Of a DNA stretch of 64,000 nucleotides, positions 26,825 through 35,278 are shown piece by piece; positions within the stretch are counted from its first letter, which is position 1, and each line of letters opens with the position of its first letter. Location of the stretch: assembly GCF_044904675.1 (NCBI RefSeq), contig NZ_JADIKJ010000010.1, forward strand, positions 158,237-222,236. The letters are read 5' to 3'. Position numbers and translations under genes: made by a program. The notes beneath the pieces were generated by a model. The model did no database searches and was not told the DNA's origin. It was given only the letters and a program-made list of their open reading frames with translations. The DNA is from Dyella_B jejuensis (GTDB lineage: Bacteria > Pseudomonadota > Gammaproteobacteria > Xanthomonadales > Rhodanobacteraceae).

Positions 26825-27992
26825 TGGCGACGCCATGGATTGGCCTGATCGTGCTCCAACCCTTGCAACTGGGACATTGCCAATGATGGGCCTTGGTGCC
26901 GAAGCCACAATGACTGCAGCGATACATGGCCTGGCCTTCCAGTAGTTTGCGGGTGAGATCGCGCAGGATCAGGAAATTTTCTCTTGCTTCGCCTTCGATC
27001 TTGTCCATGGTGGCATCGATGAGAGCCATCAGGCCACGCACGGAAGGACGCTGTCGCAATTGCGAAGTAAGAAAGTCGATGGCGGGCTTTTCACCATCGC
27101 GCTGCTGGTACAGGTGCGTCAGCGCCAGCACCGGCGAGATGCCGTGATAACGCGCAAGGATATCGCGCAGGAAAGCTTCGGCCCGTTCCATCTGGCCCGA
27201 GCGCGCATAGCTGTCCAGCAGGGGCGGCAGGATCTCAGGCACGAAGGCGATGTCAGCACCTACTGCGCGTTCGTATACATCGACCGCATCGGCGTGGCGT
27301 CCTTCTTCCGCAAGAAGGCGTCCGGTGAGCATGAAGGCGCGCACGCAATCGGACTGGCACGCGAACGCATGCTGCAGATATTCGCGCGCTTCGGCGCGCG
27401 CGCCATGCTGGCGCGACTGTTCGGCCAGCTCGCAATAAAACTGCGCGATGGTGGTGGCCTCTTCTTCCCCGGTCATGGTTTCCAGCCGGCGGGCATGCTC
27501 GATGGCCTTGTGCCAGTCGCGCTCGTGCTGGTAGATCGCAATAAGATGGCGCAAGGCGGATGGTGCGTGCGCATTCATCGCTACCAGGTCGGAAAACAAC
27601 GCCTCGGCACGATCAAGCAGGCCGGCACGCATGTAGTCTTCGCCCAGCTCCAGCAAAGCCACCGTTTTCATGCCTTCGGACAAACCTGGCCTGGATACCA
27701 GATGCTGATGCAGGCGGATAGCGCGATCCACTTCACCCCGCCGCCTGAACAAGTTGCCCAGGGCGAGATGGGTTTCGACGGTGTCGCGGTTGTACTCGGC
27801 AAGCTTGAGGAAAACCTCGATAGCCTTGTCCTGCTCTTCGTTTAGCAGGTAATTCAAGCCGCGGAAATAATCGGAAGAAAGTTCGCTGACCTGGGCGCCC
27901 GAACGGCGCACGCCCGCGCGCCGCGCTGTCCACCAGCCGCTGAGGAAAGCCGCCGGTATGAGCAGAGCCAGCAGCGAATAGAGGATGTTCAT
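26817..27992 (-). CDS. lapB: Lipopolysaccharide assembly protein B (TPR and rubredoxin-like)
   Basis: Inner-membrane-anchored TPR protein of 391 residues. In Escherichia coli LapB (YciM) helps FtsH degrade LpxC and so sets LPS synthesis rate. One N-terminal transmembrane helix (residues 3-22) is followed by FRGLNYLLNEEQDKAIEVFL and a series of TPR units through about residue 340. A C-terminal zinc knuckle carries CSHCGFGTKAHHWQCPSC. Length agrees with E. coli LapB (389). It is coupled to lapA by a 4-base ATGA overlap and to the downstream glycosyltransferase by an 8-base overlap, tying LPS control to O-antigen synthesis. Confidence 0.96.
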   Translation of the reverse strand: MNILYSLLALLIPAAFLSGWWTARRAGVRRSGAQVSELSSDYFRGLNYLLNEEQDKAIEVFLKLAEYNRDTVETHLALGNLFRRRGEVDRAIRLHQHLVSRPGLSEGMKTVALLELGEDYMRAGLLDRAEALFSDLVAMNAHAPSALRHLIAIYQHERDWHKAIEHARRLETMTGEEEATTIAQFYCELAEQSRQHGARAEAREYLQHAFACQSDCVRAFMLTGRLLAEEGRHADAVDVYERAVGADIAFVPEILPPLLDSYARSGQMERAEAFLRDILARYHGISPVLALTHLYQQRDGEKPAIDFLTSQLRQRPSVRGLMALIDATMDKIEGEARENFLILRDLTRKLLEGQAMYRCSHCGFGTKAHHWQCPSCKGWSTIRPIHGVANE

Positions 27993-28249
27993 GGCGTGCT
28001 CGACGCCTTGCCATTCCCGGGTTTCGCCGCGCGCCGTCGCTCGCGGCGGTGCCGGCTGCTAACACCCAGCCACGCCGTCAGGCCACCGAGAATCCAGCCT
28101 ATGGCGAGCGTAGCCAGCAAGGCAGCCCCCTTGGGAACCTGGATACGCGCAAACGCGAGGTCGTAGCCGACGAGGTCCGCATTGAGCGCCCCGAGCACCA
28201 CTCCCCCGGCGATGAACAGCAGCAATAACAGCATCACGATCAGTCGCAT
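27989..28249 (-). CDS. lapA: Lipopolysaccharide assembly protein A domain protein
   Basis: Small inner-membrane protein of 86 residues with two transmembrane helices (about 4-22 and 42-62) and a basic cytoplasmic tail (RHRRERRRAAKPGNGK). This is the LapA/DUF1049 layout, and the gene precedes lapB in the usual order. LapA works with LapB in LPS assembly. Its stop codon overlaps the lapB start in ATGA. Confidence 0.9.
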   Translation of the reverse strand: MRLIVMLLLLLFIAGGVVLGALNADLVGYDLAFARIQVPKGAALLATLAIGWILGGLTAWLGVSSRHRRERRRAAKPGNGKASSTP

Positions 28250-28332
28250 CGCGCGACTTTACCTGATTGGTTGTACGCCTCACAGGGATATGTGAAGAGC
28301 GATTCAGCCAGGATCGACTTTCTTCGTCCGCC

Positions 28333-28373
28333 GGAAAAAAAAGAAAGGCAGGATCAGCCAAAGGCTGCCTGCC
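28333..28373 (-). terminator. Intrinsic terminator after ihfB
   Basis: On the minus strand a hairpin (GGCAGGCAGCC/GGCTGATCCTGCC with a small internal bulge) is followed by TTTCTTTTTTTT. It lies 27 bases beyond the ihfB stop, so lapA-lapB probably need read-through or a promoter of their own. Confidence 0.8.
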
Positions 28374-28399
28374 TGTCGGAATAAGCATGGAAGTAACGA

Positions 28400-28699
28400 T
28401 CAGCCGCTCTGCTGTTCCAGGCACATATTGACGCGCTCTCGCAGTTCCTTGCCGGGCTTGAAATGCGGAACATGCTTGCCTGGCAACGCGACGGCATCGC
28501 CGGTCTTCGGATTGCGGCCCATACGCGGTGGGCGGTAATGCAGGGCGAAGCTGCCAAAGCCGCGCACTTCGATGCGCTCGCCGCTGGCAAGGGCCTGGCT
28601 CATCTGTTCGATAACGTTCTTGACCGCCAGCTCGACGTCGCCAAACGCAAGATGGGTCTGACGCCTCGCCAGCGCCTCAATCAGCTCGGATTTGGTCAT
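28400..28699 (-). CDS. ihfB: Integration host factor subunit beta
   Basis: DNA-bending nucleoid protein subunit of 99 residues that pairs with IHF alpha. The N-terminus MTKSELIEALARRQ and the central VIEQMSQALASGERIEVRGFGSFALHYR are diagnostic; the arm segment contains GRNPKTGDAV and VPHFKPGKELRERV. ATG 28699 gives the family length and start, and the open frame upstream is not protein-like. It stands after rpsA in the conserved cmk-rpsA-ihfB order and ends in a strong terminator. Confidence 0.97.
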   Translation of the reverse strand: MTKSELIEALARRQTHLAFGDVELAVKNVIEQMSQALASGERIEVRGFGSFALHYRPPRMGRNPKTGDAVALPGKHVPHFKPGKELRERVNMCLEQQSG

Positions 28700-28731
28700 G
28701 GGTCCCCAATGTCCGTGACGTGGAACGAGTT

Positions 28732-28754
28732 GGGGCGGCGAAAAACGCCGCCCC
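28732..28754 (-). promoter_or_regulatory. Intercistronic hairpin between rpsA and ihfB
   Basis: A perfect 9-bp GC stem (GGGGCGGCG/CGCCGCCCC) encloses a loop that reads TTTTT on the transcribed strand. It begins 15 bases after the rpsA stop and ends 32 bases before the ihfB start. With no U-run after the stem, it may protect the rpsA mRNA 3' end or partially terminate. Confidence 0.55.
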
Positions 28755-28769
28755 ACTGCAGGCACTACA

Positions 28770-30443
28770 TCAATCAGCCTTGTTGAGCTGCTCCTTGAGC
28801 AGCGCCCCAAGCTTAGTCGTGCCACCGGACGCGGACGAATACTCGGCCATGGCGTCCTGCAGCTCTTCCTCGTCCTTGGCGCGGATCGACAGCGACAGCT
28901 GACGTCCCTTGCGATCCATCCCGGTGAACTTGGCTTCGACACTGTCGCCAACTTTCAGATGCTGGGTTGCATCGTCGACGCGCTCCTTGGCGATGTCGCT
29001 GGCACGCAGGTAGCCCTCGACGCCGTCGCCCAGGTCGATCACCGCGCCCTTGGCGTCCACTTCCTTGACGGTGCCATTGACGATCGCACCGCGCTGATGG
29101 ACAGCCATGAAGTGACCGAACGGATCCTGCTCCATCTGCTTGATGCCAAGCGAGATGCGTTCGCGCTCCGGATCCACGGCCAGCACCACGGCCTCGATCT
29201 CGTCGCCCTTCTTGAAATTGCGCACCAGGTCTTCGCCGGATGCCTGCCAGGAAATGTCGGACAGGTGCACCAAGCCATCGATACCGCCGTCCAGGCCGAT
29301 AAAGATACCGAAGTCGGTGATCGACTTGATCTGGCCGGATACCTTGTCGTTCTTTTTGTGCATCGCTGCGAACGCTTCCCAAGGATTGGAGCGCGTCTGC
29401 TTGATACCCAGCGAGATGCGGCGACGCTCTTCATCCACGTCCAGCACCATCACTTCGGTCTCGTCGCCGACCTGCACGACCTTGGCCGGATTGACGTTCT
29501 TGTTGGTCCAATCCATTTCGGACACGTGGACCAGGCCCTCGACACCGGGCTCGATCTCGACGAAGCAACCATAATCGGTGACGTTGGAAACCTTGCCGAA
29601 CAGGCGGCTGCCAACCGGATAACGGCGCGAGATATTGACCCACGGATCGTCGCCCAGCTGCTTCAGGCCCAGCGATACGCGGTTGCGCTCGCGATCGTAC
29701 TTCAGCACGCGCACGTCCAGCTCGTCGCCGACATTGACCACTTCGGAAGGATGACGCACGCGCTTCCATGCCATGTCGGTGATGTGCAACAGGCCGTCGA
29801 TACCGCCCAGATCCACGAATGCGCCGTAATCGGTGAGGTTCTTGACGGTACCCTTCACCACCGCGCCTTCGGTCAGGCGTTCCAGCAGCTTCTCGCGCTC
29901 TTCGGAGAACTCGGTCTCGACGACGGCGCGGCGGCTGACAACGACGTTGTTGCGCTTGCGGTCCAGCTTGATGATCTTGAACTCGAGCGCCTTGCCTTCC
30001 AGGTACACCGGATCGCGCACCGGGCGCACATCAACCAGCGAACCGGGCAGGAACGCGCGAACGTCCTTGATGTCGACGGTGAAACCGCCCTTGACCTTGC
30101 CGGAGATCATGCCGGTGATGGTCTCTTCCTTGTCGAACGCCTGCTCGAGGTCGTCCCACACCATGGAACGCTTGGCTTTCTCGCGGGACAACTTGGTCTC
30201 GCCGAAACCGTCTTCGAGTGCATCGAGGGCAACCTTCACCTCGTCACCCACCTGCACTTCCAACTCACCCTTCTCGTCCTTGAATTGCTCGATCGGGACG
30301 ATGCCTTCGCTCTTGAGGCCGGCGTTGATCACGACGACGTCGTTGCGGATTTCCACAACGATACCCGTGACGATGGCGCCCGGCTTCAGCTTGGAGATGG
30401 CCTGTTGGCTCTGTTCAAACAGTTCGGCAAAACTTTCAGTCAT
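28770..30443 (-). CDS. rpsA: 30S ribosomal protein S1
   Basis: RNA-binding ribosomal protein of 557 residues needed to load structured mRNAs on the 30S subunit. Six S1 (OB-fold) repeats are visible, each with a GxVxxxxDFG/YGxFV-type core, for example TGIVVEIRNDVVVINAG, KGTVKNLTDYGAFVDLGG, GKVSNVTDYGCFVEIEPG and GQIKSITDFGIFIGLDGG. ATG 30443 (MTESFAELFEQSQQ) matches the family N-terminus; the 160-base leader between cmk and rpsA carries no gene and may take part in S1 autoregulation, which is known in enterobacteria. Neighbours are cmk upstream and ihfB downstream. Confidence 0.98.
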   Translation of the reverse strand: MTESFAELFEQSQQAISKLKPGAIVTGIVVEIRNDVVVINAGLKSEGIVPIEQFKDEKGELEVQVGDEVKVALDALEDGFGETKLSREKAKRSMVWDDLEQAFDKEETITGMISGKVKGGFTVDIKDVRAFLPGSLVDVRPVRDPVYLEGKALEFKIIKLDRKRNNVVVSRRAVVETEFSEEREKLLERLTEGAVVKGTVKNLTDYGAFVDLGGIDGLLHITDMAWKRVRHPSEVVNVGDELDVRVLKYDRERNRVSLGLKQLGDDPWVNISRRYPVGSRLFGKVSNVTDYGCFVEIEPGVEGLVHVSEMDWTNKNVNPAKVVQVGDETEVMVLDVDEERRRISLGIKQTRSNPWEAFAAMHKKNDKVSGQIKSITDFGIFIGLDGGIDGLVHLSDISWQASGEDLVRNFKKGDEIEAVVLAVDPERERISLGIKQMEQDPFGHFMAVHQRGAIVNGTVKEVDAKGAVIDLGDGVEGYLRASDIAKERVDDATQHLKVGDSVEAKFTGMDRKGRQLSLSIRAKDEEELQDAMAEYSSASGGTTKLGALLKEQLNKAD

Positions 30444-30603
30444 GTTGATTCCAGAAATAAGAAAAGGCCCCAACCCCAATGCGCCGTCGGATGTTTGCGC
30501 ATGGGCAGGCCCACCGGTTGTGGGTGTGTCGGGATGGCTCCCTCGCACCGTTGACCCAAAACTCCATGCCGCGACATGAAGCACCAAAGCCGCCGTGACC
30601 GCT

Positions 30604-31284
30604 TTACGGTTTCACGACGGCCAAAACATTAGCGACCACATCCTCGATCCCCATGCCGGTGGTATCCACCAGCACCGCATCGCGGGCGGGCTTGAGCGGC
30701 GCAACGGTTCGCGAGGCATCGCGGGCGTCACGCGCTTCAATTTCGCTCTGAAGGGATGAAAGTGTAACGCTTAGCCCCTTTTCCTTCAACTGCTTATAGC
30801 GTCTTTTCGCCCTTTCGGCAGCACTGGCGGTCAGGAAAACCTTGAACGACGCATCGGGGAAGATCACGGTGCCCATGTCGCGCCCGTCGGCCACCAGCCC
30901 AGGCGGCTTGCGGAAGCCAAGCTGCAGGCCCACCAACGCATGGCGGACGGAAGGCACCGAGGCGATCGCCGACGCCGCGGCCCCGGCGGTTTCGGTCCGG
31001 AGCTCATCGGTGGCATCATGTCCGTTGACGATCACCCGCGTTTCGCCGTCATTGGGCGCCGCTCGAAACTGGATCTTCGTGGTTTCCGCACAACGGGTGA
31101 CCGCTTCCGCATCGGACAGGTCCAGCCCGGCCATGCCGGCCGCGTAGCCAACCGCCCGGTACAGCGCACCGGAGTCCAACAGCCGCCAGCCCAGGTGTTC
31201 GGCCACCAGCCGGCTGATCGTGCCTTTGCCCGATCCGGACGGTCCGTCGATGGTAAGTACGGGCGCAGGCGGACGTGTTTGCAT
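30604..31284 (-). CDS. cmk: Cytidylate kinase
   Basis: Nucleoside monophosphate kinase of 226 residues that phosphorylates CMP and dCMP. The P-loop is TIDGPSGSGKGTISR near residue 12, followed by LLDSGALYRAV, VADGRDMGTVIFPDA and the lid region ASAAERAKRRYKQL. ATG 31284 is preferred, with a GTG six codons upstream as an alternative. It heads the cmk-rpsA-ihfB run. Confidence 0.96.
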   Translation of the reverse strand: MQTRPPAPVLTIDGPSGSGKGTISRLVAEHLGWRLLDSGALYRAVGYAAGMAGLDLSDAEAVTRCAETTKIQFRAAPNDGETRVIVNGHDATDELRTETAGAAASAIASVPSVRHALVGLQLGFRKPPGLVADGRDMGTVIFPDASFKVFLTASAAERAKRRYKQLKEKGLSVTLSSLQSEIEARDARDASRTVAPLKPARDAVLVDTTGMGIEDVVANVLAVVKP

Positions 31285-31392
31285 GGAATGACCTGATGGC
31301 ACGGGAAGTGCTTAGCTTAACGTGTTTACCAGGGTGCCCCGCGCATGCTTACCCATTTTCAGCCCATGAACCAGCCTTTCCAATCATCCGCC

Positions 31393-31650
31393 ATGAACGA
31401 TCTGCAAGACCAGTTCAAGCAAGCGGCCGCGGATATCAAGCGATCAGGCGAACGTCCCGACAACGACACCCTGCTGAGGCTTTACGCGCTTTTCAAGCAA
31501 AGCACGGATGGCGATGTGCACGGATGCCAGCCAGGCTTCTTCGATTTCATCGGCACCGCCAAGCAGGAGGCCTGGTCATTGTTAAAAGGCATGCCGCAGG
31601 AAGAAGCCATGCGGCAGTACATTTCGCTGGTACGACAATTGCTGGATTGA
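31393..31650 (+). CDS. Acyl-CoA-binding protein
   Basis: Small cytosolic four-helix protein of 85 residues that binds long-chain acyl-CoA esters. The ACBP pattern is clear: LQDQFKQAAADIKRSG, then LLRLYALFKQSTDGDV, then FFDFIGTAKQEAWSLLKGMPQEEAM. ATG 31393 matches the family N-terminus and length; two in-frame upstream ATGs (31345, with an AGGG element, and 31366) would add 16 or 9 residues. It precedes a 2,4-dienoyl-CoA reductase on the same strand, which fits a role in fatty-acid handling. Confidence 0.92.
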   Translation: MNDLQDQFKQAAADIKRSGERPDNDTLLRLYALFKQSTDGDVHGCQPGFFDFIGTAKQEAWSLLKGMPQEEAMRQYISLVRQLLD

Positions 31651-31732
31651 AATCAGGGTGCCGCGCGCGGGCCACTTGCGCCCACGACGCATAGCGGGCA
31701 CATTCATACGATCGTTTGAAGACGGTCGCCAC

Positions 31733-33751
31733 ATGAACTACCCCCACTTGTTTGCCCCGCTTGCGCTGGGTCAGGTCACCCTGCCCAACCGCATCCTGAT
31801 GGGATCGATGCATACCGGGCTGGAGGACAGGTCCGCCGATTTCGACAAACTCGCCGCTTATTTTGCCGAGCGTGCGCGAGGCGGCGTCGGGCTGATGGTG
31901 ACTGGAGGCATCGCACCCAGCATCGAAGGATGGCTCAAACCCTTCGGCGGCCGGATGAGCCTGCCCTGGCATAAGCCCCGCCATCGCAAGATTACCGGCG
32001 CCGTCCACGCTGAAGGCGGACGCATCTGCATGCAGATACTGCATGCAGGACGCTACGGCTATCACCCGCTGTCGGTGGCTCCCTCTCGCATCAAATCGCC
32101 GATCACGCCTTTTACGCCGCGTTCGCTCGACGCACGCGCGGTCGAGCGCACCATCAATGATTTCGTCCGCTGCGCCCGGCTTGCGCAAGATGCCGGCTAC
32201 GACGGCGTGGAAGTGATGGGCTCGGAAGGCTATCTGATCAACCAATTCATCGCCGAGCGTACCAACCGACGCCAGGACGAATGGGGCGGCGACGCGACAC
32301 GGCGCATGCGCTTTCCGGTTGAAATCGTTCGGCGCATGCGCGAAGCGGTCGGGCCCGATTTCATCATCATCTATCGCCTGTCGATGCTGGACCTGGTCGA
32401 GGGTGGACAGGACTGGCAGGAAATCGTGGCACTTGCCAAGGCCATTGAGGCTGCCGGCGCCAGCATCATCAACACCGGCATCGGCTGGCACGAAGCGCGT
32501 ATACCGACCATCGTCACCAGCGTGCCGCGGGCCGGCTTCGCGTGGGTCACGAAAAAATTGAAAGGCGAAGTATCGATTCCGTTGATTGCGACCAACCGCA
32601 TCAATATGCCCGACGTCGCCGAGCAGGTAATCGCCAGCGGCGCGGCGGACATGGTATCGATGGCCCGTCCGCTGCTTGCCGATCCGCAGTGGCCCGCAAA
32701 AGCCAAAGCGGGCCGCAGCGAACGCATCAATACATGCATCGCCTGCAACCAGGCGTGTCTCGATCATGTGTTCCAGAATCAGCGCGCCAGTTGCATGGTA
32801 AACCCGCGCGCCTGCCACGAGACCGAACTGCGGATCGTTCCTGCCGCCACGCGCAAGCATGTCGGCGTCGTTGGCGCAGGCCCAGCCGGCATGGCCTGCG
32901 CGGCTACGCTCGCCGAGCGCGGCCACGAGGTGACGCTGATCGATAGCGCGCAGGACATTGGCGGTCAGTTCAATTACGCCAGGCGCATTCCTGGCAAAGA
33001 AGAATTCAGCGAGACCCTGCGCTATTTCCGCCATCGCCTGGCCGATGCTGGCGTACGTCTGCAACTGGGCCAGCCAGCCAGCGCGGCCACTCTTGCCGCC
33101 GGCGGATTTGACGAGGTGGTAACGGCAACCGGGATTACCCCGCGCAAGGTGAACTTTCCAGGCAGCGATCATTCCAGCGTCCTTAGCTATCTCGACATCC
33201 TTGCGCACAACAAGGTGGCCGGAGCCCGCGTTGCGGTTATCGGCGCCGGCGGCATCGGCTTCGATGTCGCCGAATTTCTCACCGAACCGGCACCCTCCCC
33301 CAGCACCGACGTCGAAAGATGGACCCGCGAATGGGGCATCGACCTACATCTGACGCAGCGTGCCGGACTCAAATCACCACAGCCCGAGGCTCCTGCGCGG
33401 CAAGTCTGGCTGCTACAGCGCAGTGCGGGACGCCCCGGCGCACGCCTGAACAAGACCACCGGCTGGGTCCATCGCGCCACACTGAAGAACAAACAGGTGA
33501 CCATGCTCGGGGGTGTCACCTATGAGCGTTTCGACGATGAGGGCCTGCACATCAGCGTAGACGGCAATTCGCAGGTATTGCCCGTCGACCATGTGGTGAT
33601 CTGCGCCGGCCAGGAGCCAAATCGAAAGCTGGCCGACGAGCTCATCGCCCTAGGCCAGCGTGTACATGTCATCGGCGGAGCCGATGTCGCGGCGGAACTC
33701 GACGCCAAACGCGCCATCGCCCAGGGCACACGACTTGCCACGGAGCTTTAA
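31733..33751 (+). CDS. fadH: NADPH-dependent 2,4-dienoyl-CoA reductase
   Basis: Flavoprotein of 672 residues, the same length as Escherichia coli FadH, that removes double bonds from unsaturated fatty acids during beta-oxidation. The N-terminal old-yellow-enzyme barrel binds FMN and substrate (LPNRILMGSMHTGLED, QILHAGRYGYHP, GVEVMGSEGYLINQF). A Cys cluster for the 4Fe-4S centre follows, CIACNQACLDHVF with a later Cys in ASCMVNP. The C-terminal part has two nucleotide-binding folds, VGVVGAGPAGMACAATLAE for FAD and VAVIGAGGIGFDVAEFL for NADPH. The start is ATG 31733 by family alignment. The upstream neighbour encodes an acyl-CoA-binding protein. Confidence 0.96.
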   Translation: MNYPHLFAPLALGQVTLPNRILMGSMHTGLEDRSADFDKLAAYFAERARGGVGLMVTGGIAPSIEGWLKPFGGRMSLPWHKPRHRKITGAVHAEGGRICMQILHAGRYGYHPLSVAPSRIKSPITPFTPRSLDARAVERTINDFVRCARLAQDAGYDGVEVMGSEGYLINQFIAERTNRRQDEWGGDATRRMRFPVEIVRRMREAVGPDFIIIYRLSMLDLVEGGQDWQEIVALAKAIEAAGASIINTGIGWHEARIPTIVTSVPRAGFAWVTKKLKGEVSIPLIATNRINMPDVAEQVIASGAADMVSMARPLLADPQWPAKAKAGRSERINTCIACNQACLDHVFQNQRASCMVNPRACHETELRIVPAATRKHVGVVGAGPAGMACAATLAERGHEVTLIDSAQDIGGQFNYARRIPGKEEFSETLRYFRHRLADAGVRLQLGQPASAATLAAGGFDEVVTATGITPRKVNFPGSDHSSVLSYLDILAHNKVAGARVAVIGAGGIGFDVAEFLTEPAPSPSTDVERWTREWGIDLHLTQRAGLKSPQPEAPARQVWLLQRSAGRPGARLNKTTGWVHRATLKNKQVTMLGGVTYERFDDEGLHISVDGNSQVLPVDHVVICAGQEPNRKLADELIALGQRVHVIGGADVAAELDAKRAIAQGTRLATEL

Positions 33752-33983
33752 GGGAGCTCCTCAACCGATTGATTCGGAAAGCAGAAAAGGAAGCGCCCCG
33801 CTGGCGACGCGTCGGTATGGGCTCTGGGGAGGGAGGCCGAATACCGCGGGGGTAGCGTCGCTGCGGGGCGAGGGTCAACGGCACTCGGGGGGAGGGGGTC
33901 AGTGCCGCGACAGGGATATATTATGATCGACCTGATACAGAATCAAATATATATTTAAAGCCCGATTCATATGAAAGTCATAT
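33752..33983. promoter_or_regulatory. AT-rich region upstream of the LysR gene
   Basis: The last 70 bases (33915-33983) are strikingly AT-rich against the GC-rich background and contain overlapping ATATAT tracts and a CATAT-N7-ATATG imperfect palindrome at about 33969-33987 that runs into the start codon. It is likely to be the promoter and autoregulatory site of the LysR gene. No gene is seen here. Confidence 0.45.
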
Positions 33984-34895
33984 ATGTTTGATTTTCGCCA
34001 ATTGCGCTACTTCATCGCGGTCGCCGAGGAGTTGAGCTTTACGCGCGCCGCGCAACGCCTGCATCTTTCCCAGCCGCCGCTTTCCCAGCAGATCCAGGCG
34101 CTCGAACAGGACCTGGGCACTCGCCTGCTGGAGCGCGACAAGCGCAACGTGGCCCTTACCGCGCCGGGCAAACTGTTCCTCGAACAAGCTCGGCAGATTC
34201 TTGCGATGGCCGAAGACGCGCGCACCCGAGTGGCCGAGGCGGCGGCAGGATTCAGCGGCCAGCTCAGGCTGGCTTATACGGTCTCAGTATCGTTCCATCC
34301 GGCCCTTCCACAGATATTGTTGCGCTCAGGCCAACACGCTCCAAACGTGCAGGTCTTGCTGAGCGAGATGTATACCGAGCCGCAGTTTTCCGCTTTGCGC
34401 GCGGGCCAGATCGACGTTGGCTTCGTGCGCGACATGCCTGCCCATGAAGACGATGCCCGCTGCTTGCGGCTGGATGTCATCGATCGCGAGCCGCTACTGC
34501 TTGCCCTGCCCGCCGGCCACCGGCTGGCCGGCCGCGATCATGTGGAACTTGGCGAAGCCGCTGGCGAGCCTTTCGTCGTCCAGCCTCGCGAATTGGCCGC
34601 CACGCTCTATGACCGGCTGGTGCGACTCGCCGCCAGCGCCGGCTTCCATCCCGTCATCCGCCAGCAAGCCCAGCAACTTAATGGACTGATCGCCTTGGTC
34701 GCTGCGGGCATAGGCCTGGCACTGGTTCCGGCCAGCATGCAGGTAGTCAAGCTGGCCGGCGTCAGCTATGTTCCGCTCGCCGATCCAGACGCTCATCTCT
34801 TGTTGGCCGTGGCAAGCCGTGCGGAGAATCCGTCGCCAGTGGTACTGCAATTCCTGCAAACCGTCTTTGAGGCCAAGGCGGCGCTGGGCTTGTGA
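33984..34895 (+). CDS. LysR-family transcriptional regulator
   Basis: DNA-binding regulator of 303 residues. The winged helix-turn-helix occupies residues 1-60 (LRYFIAVAEELSFTRAAQRLHLSQPPLSQQIQALE), and the effector-binding domain with two periplasmic-binding-protein lobes runs from about residue 90. The SQPPLSQQI recognition helix and the QLRLAYTVSVSFHPALPQIL lobe start resemble the BenM/CatM/CbnR branch that controls aromatic-compound or related catabolism. The target is unknown; LysR regulators often control a divergent neighbour, but fadH is on the same strand here. An AT-rich upstream region suggests self-regulation. Confidence 0.93.
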   Translation: MFDFRQLRYFIAVAEELSFTRAAQRLHLSQPPLSQQIQALEQDLGTRLLERDKRNVALTAPGKLFLEQARQILAMAEDARTRVAEAAAGFSGQLRLAYTVSVSFHPALPQILLRSGQHAPNVQVLLSEMYTEPQFSALRAGQIDVGFVRDMPAHEDDARCLRLDVIDREPLLLALPAGHRLAGRDHVELGEAAGEPFVVQPRELAATLYDRLVRLAASAGFHPVIRQQAQQLNGLIALVAAGIGLALVPASMQVVKLAGVSYVPLADPDAHLLLAVASRAENPSPVVLQFLQTVFEAKAALGL

Positions 34896-34958
34896 TAAAT
34901 GCTTCAAATCGTTATACTTGCGTGCTTTCTTTGACTCATTTCGCTCCAGGAGCCTGCC

Positions 34959-35084
34959 GTGAAGGTGCTTTCCTCTTTGAAGTCCGCCAAGCAGCGGCAT
35001 CGCGACTGCAAGGTTGTGCGCCGTCGCGGTAAAGTGTTCGTGATCTGCAAGAGCAACCCGCGCTTCAAGGCGCGTCAGCGTTGA
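34959..35084 (+). CDS. ykgO: 50S ribosomal protein L36, type B
   Basis: Tiny ribosomal protein of 41 residues (MKVLSSLKSAKQRHRDCKVV at the start, KSNPRFKARQR at the end). This is the alternative L36 paralogue that lacks the full zinc-binding Cys/His set of type A L36 and can replace it under zinc shortage in enterobacteria. The start is GTG 34959 with a CCAGGAG ribosome site six bases upstream. It stands alone with its own strong terminator. No Zur-type operator is evident by eye. Confidence 0.95.
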   Translation: MKVLSSLKSAKQRHRDCKVVRRRGKVFVICKSNPRFKARQR

Positions 35085-35108
35085 TCGACGCCATGAACCC
35101 TTAAAAAG

Positions 35109-35133
35109 AGCCGCTGCGAAGCGGCTTTTTTTA
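35109..35133 (+). terminator. Intrinsic terminator after L36 type B
   Basis: AGCCGCT pairs with AGCGGCT around a GCGA loop and runs into TTTTTTT. It sits 24 bases after the L36 stop codon; the stem is preceded by AAAAAG, so it could also work in reverse. Confidence 0.92.
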
Positions 35134-35278
35134 TGCCCTGAACATGGAATCCTTGACTACCTAAAGTTCCTTTTTGGTGCGCCGATGAACATGGAACGAA
35201 GCGATGAAACCCAGTCAGGGACGTCATCGAAAATGTCACCGGGATGCAAGGCATCCTGGCCTCTGGGAGGGGCTCGCT

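Noticed and set aside
28959..30554. Long plus-strand frame opposite rpsA
   Set aside because: The rpsA frame is unmistakable; the antisense product is a compositional artefact.
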